NCBI GenBank assembly: GCA_047636995.1
Contig: JBLIGQ010000062.1
Coordinates: 1-14,302 of the forward strand
Length of the DNA: 14,302 nucleotides
Reading direction: 5' to 3'
DNA from: JAQWQB01 sp047636995
GTDB lineage: Bacteria; Bacteroidota; Bacteroidia; Flavobacteriales_D; Sanyastnellaceae
A model generated the notes under the pieces. It did not search any database and was not told where the DNA came from. It was given only the letters and a program-made list of their open reading frames with translations. Positions 6,937 through 13,453 of this stretch are shown piece by piece. The translations under genes were made by a program, and so were the position numbers. Position 1 is the stretch's first letter, and every line of letters begins with the position of its first letter.

Positions 6937-7881
6937 TTAGTGCTGAACAACAAGTTTTTGTGTCATACGGTCTGCTCCAACTGTTACTTCAACGAAGTAT
7001 ACACCTGAAGTCAAATCAGCAGTAGAAATGACTACTACGCCATTTGCTCCGTTTGATTTCACATTTTCAATCAATCTTCCGTCCAAAGAACGAACAACGA
7101 TTGTAGCTGGTGCATTAGCATCAACTTTAACTGAAGCTTGTGTATTTGAAGGGTTCGGAAAAACAACAAATTCTGCTGTTGCGTTTTCCTCAATTCCAAC
7201 AGTGATTCCTGTAGTCTCAGTCAATGTCAAATCATCGATGTAGTAAAGTCCAGTGTTTCCAGTTGGACCCCATCCGAAGAAGTCAATTGCTTGAAGTTGG
7301 TTCATTCCAGCTGTACCATCAGCATTGTTTGAAGACCATTGGAAGCTTGTTCCCCATTCTCCATTCAAATAAATGTAGCCTACGTCAGCGTCCATGTCCG
7401 CTACAATTTTAATGTCCATCCAAACGTCATCTGCGTAAGATAATGATCCTCCGTCAACACCTTCAACAGTCCAGGTCATGTTTCCATTACCGAAGTAAAT
7501 ATCGCATGCCCACTCGTATCCAGTTGTTGTTTCGTACTCCCAAGAGTGCATTACATTGAAGTATGCTTCTTCTCCTTGTGGAATCAACATTTTGAATTCG
7601 ATGTCATATTTACCAGAAGTAAAAGGCCCCATTGGGAGCACGATGTCTGATCCGCCAGCAAATGAAACTTCAACAGAATTAGCTCCACTAGAAGCATAAG
7701 AATCAGAAACACCAGCATCACTGCCTGTGTCAGCTGAGTTCCAAGTAAAGAAGTCATCAGATTGTGCGGCAATTCCCTCTCCTGCAGTGAAAGCATCAAA
7801 GTTCTCCTCAAAAATAACTGTCTGAGCAGATAGGTTAAGCGTTAGGACGAAGGCCCCGAGAAATAGTAAAGTTTTTTTCAT
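6937..7881 (-). CDS. Secreted protein with T9SS type A C-terminal sorting domain
   Basis: 314 residues from the ATG at 7881, which opens a clean signal peptide MKKTLLFLGAFVLTLNLSAQ; the in-frame ATG at 7914 adds an unlikely 11 residues. The mature part is rich in aromatic, Asp and Gly residues with a beta-sandwich, concanavalin/LamG-like pattern (FEENFDAFTAGEGIAAQ, GSDIVLPMGPFTSGKYDIEFKM) that recurs in exported Bacteroidota proteins. The last 78 residues (about 237-314) are a type A sorting domain: VFPNPSN, VRSLDGRLI, LTSGVYFVEV and QKLVVQH. The protein is thus expected to cross the outer membrane by T9SS and be released or anchored at the surface. The ligand is unknown; no catalytic residues are evident. 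It has its own promoter and strong terminator, so it is a single-gene unit. Confidence 0.9.
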   Translation of the reverse strand: MKKTLLFLGAFVLTLNLSAQTVIFEENFDAFTAGEGIAAQSDDFFTWNSADTGSDAGVSDSYASSGANSVEVSFAGGSDIVLPMGPFTSGKYDIEFKMLIPQGEEAYFNVMHSWEYETTTGYEWACDIYFGNGNMTWTVEGVDGGSLSYADDVWMDIKIVADMDADVGYIYLNGEWGTSFQWSSNNADGTAGMNQLQAIDFFGWGPTGNTGLYYIDDLTLTETTGITVGIEENATAEFVVFPNPSNTQASVKVDANAPATIVVRSLDGRLIENVKSNGANGVVVISTADLTSGVYFVEVTVGADRMTQKLVVQH

Positions 7882-7885
7882 AATA

Positions 7886-7914
7886 CAAAGGTTTAGTATC
7901 GATATAAGCCCCAA
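7886..7914 (-). promoter_or_regulatory. Bacteroidota-type promoter of the T9SS-secreted protein gene
   Basis: On the minus strand a TTG (7914-7912) is followed after 18 bases by AACCTTTG (7893-7886), one mismatch from TAnnTTTG and with the spacing expected for this phylum. Only four bases separate the -7 element from the ATG at 7881, so transcription would begin at or next to the start codon. Confidence 0.6.
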
Positions 7915-7955
7915 GGTAATGAAATAGTTAAGATATTGGACAGCATCCCTCTTCT

Positions 7956-8567
7956 TTAGGCTTGGTTTAAAAGGTCAATAAATTCGCCTTGCAGCGAAAG
8001 GGATTTGTCTTTTGCATACCACTTTTGCACTTCCTCAGTGAACTCAGTGTAGGGTTTCTTTGGTTCAGGCATGGCCTTGTATGCATTCACCAGTTGTTGC
8101 AAGGGTTCAGGACGTGGTCCCCAAGTGAATGTAACATCTAAATTTTCGTCAAATGCAACAAGCTTGGGGATTGAACGACCTCTATTGGTGAGCAATTCAT
8201 CCATAATCCCAAGGTGTTCATCGCGAAGAATAACCCTCAGTTCAATCATCGAATTGATTGTTGCAATGTGATTGATCACAGGAAGGTTTTGAGCAGCATC
8301 TCCGCACCATGCTTCCGAAAGCACGAGCCATACAGTTGGCTTTGAAATAGATTCAGCTGCCTTTTGTAGGTTTTCAATAAGCTTTGTTGTCTTATTGAGT
8401 CGATTCATTCTGTGACGGTTCAAAAAGGTATACTTTACAAACCCGTCGCTTTGATCTTCGCCCGTTGTTTTACCTTCATCAACCAGTTGATTGATTAAGT
8501 CGAAGTATTCATTATAAGTCATGCTGCCTGGCATACCTGACTTGACATACACATTGGTTTTTTCCAT
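7956..8567 (-). CDS. Thioredoxin-family protein with single-cysteine active site
   Basis: 203 residues from the ATG at 8567; an in-frame GTG at 8597 would add ten residues but lies upstream of the best -7-like site. The central part is a thioredoxin fold of the bacterial Thioredoxin_9 type: strand TVWLVLSEAWCGDAAQN at about 78-94, helix, and the cis-proline segment RSIPKLVAFD with Pro134. The usual CxxC is reduced to CGDA, so Cys88 is the only cysteine in the protein. It cannot form an intramolecular disulfide and would act, if at all, through mixed disulfides or non-redox binding. No signal peptide. It diverges from the DUF2797 gene. Substrate unknown. Confidence 0.83.
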   Translation of the reverse strand: MEKTNVYVKSGMPGSMTYNEYFDLINQLVDEGKTTGEDQSDGFVKYTFLNRHRMNRLNKTTKLIENLQKAAESISKPTVWLVLSEAWCGDAAQNLPVINHIATINSMIELRVILRDEHLGIMDELLTNRGRSIPKLVAFDENLDVTFTWGPRPEPLQQLVNAYKAMPEPKKPYTEFTEEVQKWYAKDKSLSLQGEFIDLLNQA

Positions 8568-8591
8568 ACTCCTGCAAATTTCAGGTGAAGA

Positions 8592-8611
8592 GGTCACATA
8601 TCGGTCACATA
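8592..8611. repeat. Tandem 9-bp repeat between divergent promoters (possible operator)
   Basis: GGTCACATA occurs twice, at 8592-8600 and 8603-8611, in the same direction and with an 11-base period, about one helical turn. It sits in the 73-bp space between the start codons of the thioredoxin-like and DUF2797 genes, around the upstream elements expected for both promoters. A regulator binding side by side on one DNA face would fit; the regulator is unknown. Confidence 0.5.
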
Positions 8612-8628
8612 ATTGTCCTTTTTCCGAT

Positions 8629-8636
8629 TAAATTCG
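8629..8636 (+). promoter_or_regulatory. -7-like element of the DUF2797 gene
   Basis: TAAATTCG differs from TAnnTTTG at one base and is separated from the ATG at 8641 by four bases, the same spacing as at two other genes of this window. No good upstream TTG is found at the expected distance. Confidence 0.45.
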
Positions 8637-8640
8637 CAAA

Positions 8641-9480
8641 ATGAAAGTTGCTGGGAATATTCGTAAAATGCGCACTGAGCTCAAAGAAGGAGCTCAGTAT
8701 TATTTAAACTTATTTGACAACCTGAAGCCAGGGGAAGAAACTAACATGAATCAACTGGTGGGCAAGGATGTGAAGATTTCCTTTCATGGACAGATCAATT
8801 GCACTGTTTCGGGAAAGAAGATTAAGAAAATATTTGGCGATGGCATGAGCTATGACGCCTTTATGTCTTCCCCCATGGCTGTTCCAAGTATTATTCGTCC
8901 TGAATTGAGCCGCATACATGAAGGCATTGCGCTGCGTGATGCTGAATGGGAAGAAAAGCACCACAATCAACCGCATTACGTCTATTTATCCAAAACAAGT
9001 GGGGTGAAAGTGGGGGTTACCCGTCCTACGAATATTCCCTTTCGTTGGATAGATCAGGGAGCAATAGAAGCCATCATTATCGCAGAAACGCCTTATAGAC
9101 AGTTAGCTGGCCTCATTGAAGTTGAGCTGAAGGCGCACATGGCTGATAAAACCAATTGGCGGTGGATGCTTCAGAATAGAATGGATGAAGATGTAGATCT
9201 TCTTGAAAGAAAAGATGAAGTATTGGAGCTTTTACCAATGGATTACGAAGCGTTTTTTTCAGACAATGATGAGATCACGAAGATTCAATACCCGGTGTTG
9301 GAGTATCCGATTAAGCCCGTTAGCGTCAAACTTGATAAGCTGGATGTCTTGGAAGGAACTTTAAAAGGAATTAAAGGCCAATACTTGCTGTTTGACAACG
9401 GAAGAGTGATTAATATGCGCAGCCACTCAGGGTATTATATTGAGTTGGAGTACCAAAACGCTGGTGTTAGTTCAAGTTAG
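8641..9480 (+). CDS. DUF2797 domain-containing protein
   Basis: 279 residues with the DUF2797 core: PHYVYLSKTSGVKVGVTR (111-128), RWIDQGA (135-141), ETPYRQLAGLIEVELKAH (149-166) and DKTNWR (169-174). Function of the family is not established. In many relatives the core is preceded by a zinc-ribbon-like set of cysteines; here only Cys54 remains at the aligned places, with Ser57, Ser70 and Ala73 at the others (INCTVSG, MSYDAF), so metal binding there is unlikely. The order Tyr-Val-Tyr, Lys-Val-Gly-Val-Thr-Arg, Arg, Glu, Asn recalls GIY-YIG/T5orf172 nuclease folds, which is my inference. The ATG at 8641 is supported by a -7-like element just upstream. The 3' end overlaps the convergent yqgE-like gene by 14 bases. 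Confidence 0.88.
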   Translation: MKVAGNIRKMRTELKEGAQYYLNLFDNLKPGEETNMNQLVGKDVKISFHGQINCTVSGKKIKKIFGDGMSYDAFMSSPMAVPSIIRPELSRIHEGIALRDAEWEEKHHNQPHYVYLSKTSGVKVGVTRPTNIPFRWIDQGAIEAIIIAETPYRQLAGLIEVELKAHMADKTNWRWMLQNRMDEDVDLLERKDEVLELLPMDYEAFFSDNDEITKIQYPVLEYPIKPVSVKLDKLDVLEGTLKGIKGQYLLFDNGRVINMRSHSGYYIELEYQNAGVSSS

Positions 9481-10042
9481 GATCTTGAGGATAATTCGCC
9501 AGGTGTTCGTATTCCTTCCCCAAAGACTTGACAATGTCTGCCCACAAATCATCATTTGCCGTTTCCATCAACAGACCTTCAAATCCTTCAGCCACAAACC
9601 AAGAGTTTTCATTCAGTTCTTCTTGAAGTTGATTTTCTGACCAGCCAGAATAGCCAACAAAAAAGCGAATTTGGTTTTGTTTGATTTCTCCCCTTTCAAT
9701 TAATCCTTTTAGTTGCTCGAAATCTCCCCCCGTATATAAGGTTGGAGTAATGGGTATGCTATTTTCCAGTTGATCTCCTAAGGTATGAATGTAGTACAAG
9801 TTGGAATGCTTTACTGGTCCGCCAATAGACACTCTGGTCTCGAACTTAGGCATGTGTGAAATGATGTTTTCAATTTCCACTTCCACATAATTATTGAGAA
9901 CGAAACCGAAAGAACCTTCTTCGTTGTGCTCACACAAAATGATCACCGTCCGTTTAAAGTAAGGATCGTCTAGAAAGGGCTCTGCAAGCAATAAACTACC
10001 TCGTTTGGGCTCTTTTTGATTCTCTGGTGTAAACTTCAACAT
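9467..10042 (-). CDS. YqgE/AlgH family protein
   Basis: 191 residues, the normal length of the family (about 185-190). Hallmarks are RGSLLLAEPFLDDPYFKRTV near the N-terminus, the segment EGSFGFVLN, the conserved GGPV (SIGGPVKHSNLYYIH), then YTGGDFEQL and FFVGYSGWSENQLQEEL. AlgH was named as an alginate regulator in Pseudomonas, but in most bacteria the molecular role is unknown; it is cytoplasmic. The start is ATG at 10042; an in-frame TTG four codons upstream gives no family residues. A -7-like ATTATTTG (minus strand, 10059-10052) lies nine bases upstream. The stop region overlaps the DUF2797 gene by 14 bases, so the two transcripts are antisense at their ends. Confidence 0.93.
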   Translation of the reverse strand: MLKFTPENQKEPKRGSLLLAEPFLDDPYFKRTVIILCEHNEEGSFGFVLNNYVEVEIENIISHMPKFETRVSIGGPVKHSNLYYIHTLGDQLENSIPITPTLYTGGDFEQLKGLIERGEIKQNQIRFFVGYSGWSENQLQEELNENSWFVAEGFEGLLMETANDDLWADIVKSLGKEYEHLANYPQDPNLN

Positions 10043-10109
10043 AGACAGATGCAAATAATTGGACGGTTCTTATGATGGATAATCGAAAAAATAGACATTA
10101 TTTTCAGCT

Positions 10110-11834
10110 ATGAAATTACGAATTTTATTGACCATTTCTTGTTCTGTCTTTCAGTTAGCTAATCTATTCGCCCAGGAGGAAACACCCTTCAAAGGAAATG
10201 TAACTGTTACCTATGATGAGGCCATTGAACAATATGAGTTGCTTGGACGAAGCAATCAAGACGCCTTTTTGGTCGAATATGGAACGTCTGATGCAGGGAA
10301 ACCGCTGCACCTCTTCATTATTAACAAAGGGGGCAACCAAGATCCAAATGAATTTGATGCGAAAAAGTCGGTCCTATTCATTAACAATGGAATCCACCCA
10401 GGAGAACCTTGCGGGGTAGATGCGAGCTTGAAATTGGCGCGAAACCTGCTTACGCGAAATCCGACCTACTTAAAACTACTTGATTCTGTGATTGTGTGCA
10501 TTGTTCCAATGTACAATGTTGGAGGTGCGCTGAATCGCAATTGTTGCGTCAGAGCCAATCAAAATGGACCTGAAGAATATGGCTTTCGTGGCAATGCGCG
10601 AAACCTCGATTTGAACCGTGATTTCATAAAGGCTGACTCCAGAAATGCCCATGCTTTCACACGGATGTTTCAAGACACTAAGCCTGAAGTAATGATAGAC
10701 ACGCACACGAGTAATGGCGCAGACTATCAATATGTTATGACAATGATTTCCACGCAACCAGACAAGGCGGGGAAGGAAATAGGCGCTTACATTCGTGAAG
10801 AGATGAGTCCGTCTTTATTCCAAACAATGAACGACCGTGGATGGGGTATGACACCTTATGTTTTCGCCCTAAATAAAATTCCAGACAACGGCATAAAAGA
10901 CTTTCTAGAAACACCGCGCTACAGCACTGGATATGCGGCGTTGTTTAATACAATCGGATTTACAAGTGAGACGCACATGCTAAAACCTTTCGCGCAACGG
11001 GTAGAGAGCACGTATCAATTTCTGCGCGCCACATTGGAGTTTATGTTTGAGCACAATACGGAGTTAATACAGCAGAAGGCGAGGGCAGATCAAGCAGTTG
11101 CGGCTCAGCGTGAATTTGAATTGAATTGGGAACTAGATACAACCACATTTAGGAACATTCCTTTCAAAGGATTCAAAGCGATTTATGAAAAGAGTGAAGT
11201 AACATCGGCTGATAGATTGAAGTACGATCGCAACCAGCCAGTGACCATGGATATTCGCTATTACGATACGTATGTGCCAACAGAAACGGCCACCGCACCT
11301 GAGTTCTATGTGGTGCCTCAAGCCTGGCATGAAGTGGTAGATAGATTGAAATGGAACAAGGTTAAAATGACTCAAATAGAGCAAGATACCATAGTTGAAA
11401 TGCGGGTCTATTACATAGATGATTGCAAAGCCGGAAATCTCTATGAGGGGCATCATCATACCGTTGTAACAGACTTAAGAGAAGTGAAAGAGGAGGTGCA
11501 GTTGTTTAAAGGTGATTGCATTATAATGGTCAATCAAACTTCAAATAGGTACATCGTTGAAACGCTAGAGCCAAGAGGGGTAGACTCTTTTTTCAGTTGG
11601 AACTTCTTTGATTCAGTGCTGCAGCAAAAAGAGTGGTATAGCGATTATGTATTTGAAGATTCAGCGGCAGAAATGCTCGCTACCGATGCGCTCTTAAAAG
11701 CAGCGTTTGAAAAAGCAAAAATAGAAGATAAAGAACTTGCGGAATCACCAAGTCAGCAATTATACTGGCTTTACAAGCGCTCAAAGTTTTATGAGGGTTC
11801 CGTTAATCGTTATCCTGTTTACCGCTCCCTTTAA
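10110..11834 (+). CDS. Secreted M14-family zinc metallopeptidase
   Basis: 574 residues. It has a signal peptide (MKLRILLTISCSVFQLANLFAQ), an antiparallel N-terminal part, then the carboxypeptidase fold. Zinc ligands are visible as His96 and Glu99 in GIHPGEPCG and His199 in IDTHTSNG. The substrate-carboxylate pair is Asn169-Arg170 in NLDLNRDF, and the general base is Glu287 in GFTSETHML. All M14 catalytic residues are therefore present. Roughly 230 further residues after the catalytic domain form a beta-rich C-terminal region of unknown role. The protein is presumably periplasmic or exported and trims peptides; specificity cannot be told. No T9SS sorting domain is seen. It is a single gene divergent from yqgE with 67 bases between the starts. 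Confidence 0.9.
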   Translation: MKLRILLTISCSVFQLANLFAQEETPFKGNVTVTYDEAIEQYELLGRSNQDAFLVEYGTSDAGKPLHLFIINKGGNQDPNEFDAKKSVLFINNGIHPGEPCGVDASLKLARNLLTRNPTYLKLLDSVIVCIVPMYNVGGALNRNCCVRANQNGPEEYGFRGNARNLDLNRDFIKADSRNAHAFTRMFQDTKPEVMIDTHTSNGADYQYVMTMISTQPDKAGKEIGAYIREEMSPSLFQTMNDRGWGMTPYVFALNKIPDNGIKDFLETPRYSTGYAALFNTIGFTSETHMLKPFAQRVESTYQFLRATLEFMFEHNTELIQQKARADQAVAAQREFELNWELDTTTFRNIPFKGFKAIYEKSEVTSADRLKYDRNQPVTMDIRYYDTYVPTETATAPEFYVVPQAWHEVVDRLKWNKVKMTQIEQDTIVEMRVYYIDDCKAGNLYEGHHHTVVTDLREVKEEVQLFKGDCIIMVNQTSNRYIVETLEPRGVDSFFSWNFFDSVLQQKEWYSDYVFEDSAAEMLATDALLKAAFEKAKIEDKELAESPSQQLYWLYKRSKFYEGSVNRYPVYRSL

Positions 11835-11857
11835 CACAGAGAATCGCTTGTGTTTTT
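11833..11857 (+). terminator. Possible terminator after the M14 peptidase gene
   Basis: A six-base stem (AACACA 11833-11838 with TGTGTT 11849-11854) overlaps the TAA stop and runs into a short T tract to 11857. The stem is short and the loop of ten bases poorly structured, so it may be weak. Confidence 0.4.
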
Positions 11858-11935
11858 GAATAGTCCCAGAATACAAAGGCCCATTTTTAGTACTGTTTTG
11901 CACCCGGGAATGGTGAAATAGTTGACGCTGTCATC

Positions 11936-11943
11936 TACCTTTG
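11936..11943 (+). promoter_or_regulatory. -7 promoter element of the HSL-type esterase gene
   Basis: TACCTTTG fits TAnnTTTG fully and is followed by four bases and then the ATG at 11948, so the mRNA probably starts at the start codon. The upstream element is not clear: a TTG at 11922-11924 is too close. Confidence 0.6.
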
Positions 11944-11947
11944 TGTC

Positions 11948-12874
11948 ATGGGTAAAGTGCACTATACATTGGTTACCACGTATTACAAGCTGATGCGAAA
12001 ACTGCGGAACGTGGGTGTTCAGCCGTCTTCAGAACAACTTCGCGCTTCAGCAGATGCCTTGGCGTTATTGAACCCAATGCCTATGGGTACCAACCTGAAA
12101 ATGACAGCATTAAACGGAGTCCCTACAGGTGAAATTTCTTACAGAAGTGCTAAGCACAAAGGGATGTTTATGTTTATTCATGGAGGCGGATTTGCTTTTT
12201 GCAGTGTGAAAACGCACCGTTCTTCCGTGGCCTATTTGTGTCGTATAACTGGTATGACCGGATTTATTCCCGAATACCGTTTGACGCCGGAATACGCATA
12301 CCCCATTCCGATCAATGACTGCATTGACGCTTACAAAGGACTTCTTGAGCGACATCCGAACAGACCTATTCATTTGTTTGGTGACTCTGCAGGGGCAAGT
12401 TTAGCAGCTGGAATGATTCACAGAATGGTTGCGGAAGGAATTCAAATACCAGCATCTCTCATTTTGATGTCGCCATGGTTAGATCTTCGCCCCGAATCCG
12501 AAAGCATAAAGCTGAATAATTTAGAAGATAGTCTATTCGATAAAGATGACCTCATTCATTACAGCGAAATGTACTTGATGGGAGAAGACCCTTCTAACAT
12601 TGAGGTTTCCCCTGTTTTAGGCGATGTCTCTTACTTTCCACCCACATTGATTCAGGTAGCAAAAACCGAATTGCTGTATCCTGACAGTTTGAAATTAGCT
12701 GAGAAGCTAAAAAAAGCGGGCGTGTTTTATAAATTGGAAGAAGAGGAGCAGCTTTTCCATAGTTGGCAGTTATTTCCAGACTATGTTCCTGAAGCCCGCG
12801 AATCACTTCGAAAAGCGGAACGTTTTATTGAGGTTGACCTTGTCCAAGCGCACGCGAATAAGCAGTTAGTCTAG
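11948..12874 (+). CDS. Alpha/beta hydrolase of the hormone-sensitive-lipase type (esterase)
   Basis: 308 residues, normal for bacterial HSL (family IV) esterases. The oxyanion motif HGGGF begins at His78, the nucleophile elbow GDSAG carries Ser147, the catalytic acid appears to be Glu241 in AKTELLYPDS (a Glu at this place occurs in a subset of the family), and the base is His271 in LFHSWQLF. The N-terminal 60 residues form a helical cap. No signal peptide, so intracellular; short-chain acyl esters are the usual substrates. The ATG lies four bases after a full -7 element. The last 50 bases overlap, tail to tail, the coding sequence of the convergent lipoprotein gene, with both reading frames intact. 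Confidence 0.9.
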   Translation: MGKVHYTLVTTYYKLMRKLRNVGVQPSSEQLRASADALALLNPMPMGTNLKMTALNGVPTGEISYRSAKHKGMFMFIHGGGFAFCSVKTHRSSVAYLCRITGMTGFIPEYRLTPEYAYPIPINDCIDAYKGLLERHPNRPIHLFGDSAGASLAAGMIHRMVAEGIQIPASLILMSPWLDLRPESESIKLNNLEDSLFDKDDLIHYSEMYLMGEDPSNIEVSPVLGDVSYFPPTLIQVAKTELLYPDSLKLAEKLKKAGVFYKLEEEEQLFHSWQLFPDYVPEARESLRKAERFIEVDLVQAHANKQLV

Positions 12875-13391
12875 CGCCATACATGCCTTGAATGGCATTC
12901 ATGTCTGGATTGCTCACTACAAAATCAACATGATCAAGTTTTTCATTTTGAGGCGTTCCACTGCGACTTTCAACCTGCGAAACAGCTTCAGCGGTGTAGT
13001 AAAGTTTTTGCTCAATGGCGAAAGGAGCTTCTTTTCCTGCAAATGAGTTAAAATACTGGTAGTGCGTGCTGCAGATCAATGCGCCGTTCTTATACACATA
13101 GGTATCAAACTCCTTCCCGCTTTCTGTGAGCAGTTCACCTTCTATGCGTTTCAACGTTTCCCCATCGAAGTAACCCTGCACTTCTCCTGGGATGTTCCCC
13201 ATGCGTAAACGGTGTCTTCGTGGAGGTGTAGCAGTTTTTTCTTTCGCATTCAAAGAGACCTGCTGATCAATTTTTTCTTTCGCATTCGATGAAATAGAAG
13301 GAGTATTGGGCGCTGCTTTTAGTGGTTTTTCTTGTTCCGTATTTGAACAACTAAAAAGAGCGATTGAAGCGAGGAGAAGAAGGTATTTCAT
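12825..13391 (-). CDS. Hypothetical lipoprotein
   Basis: 188 residues starting with a lipoprotein signal MKYLLLLASIALFSCSN; the lipobox cysteine is Cys15. Residues 16-65 are a low-complexity linker rich in Lys, Ser, Asn and Pro with a repeated SNAKEK/LNAKEK unit. The remainder is a small beta-rich domain with YKNGALICSTHYQYFNSFAGKEAPFAIEQKLYY, of no family I recognise; the phrase GYFDGETLKRIEGELLTESGKE hints at a MORN-like or antitoxin-like beta repeat, but this is weak. It should be anchored in the outer or inner membrane facing the periplasm. The C-terminal 16 codons lie antisense to the end of the esterase gene. Confidence 0.75.
   Translation of the reverse strand: MKYLLLLASIALFSCSNTEQEKPLKAAPNTPSISSNAKEKIDQQVSLNAKEKTATPPRRHRLRMGNIPGEVQGYFDGETLKRIEGELLTESGKEFDTYVYKNGALICSTHYQYFNSFAGKEAPFAIEQKLYYTAEAVSQVESRSGTPQNEKLDHVDFVVSNPDMNAIQGMYGARLTAYSRALGQGQPQ
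13235..13287 (-). repeat. In-frame 17-bp direct repeat inside the lipoprotein linker
   Basis: TTTTTTCTTTCGCATTC occurs at 13235-13251 and 13271-13287, 36 bases (12 codons) apart, and encodes the doubled NAKEK unit at residues 36-40 and 48-52. It looks like a duplication in a disordered linker, a site where length could vary between strains. Confidence 0.8.
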
Positions 13392-13453
13392 TTAGGGTGC
13401 TTTGTGTGTGAAACGGGAAGGGATGAAATAGGTGGATGAGTTTTAAGCGCGCG

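Noticed and set aside
8568..8574. AGGAG-like Shine-Dalgarno site for the thioredoxin-like gene
   Set aside because: It is one base from the ATG, too close to work as a normal ribosome-binding site; no other gene here shows one, so probably chance.
9440..9640. Plus-strand ORF beyond the DUF2797 stop
   Set aside because: It lies antisense to the conserved yqgE/algH coding region and has no family features.
10476..11459. Minus-strand ORFs of about 93 and 108 codons inside the M14 peptidase gene
   Set aside because: The peptidase frame has all catalytic motifs; the opposite frames have no recognisable composition or start context.
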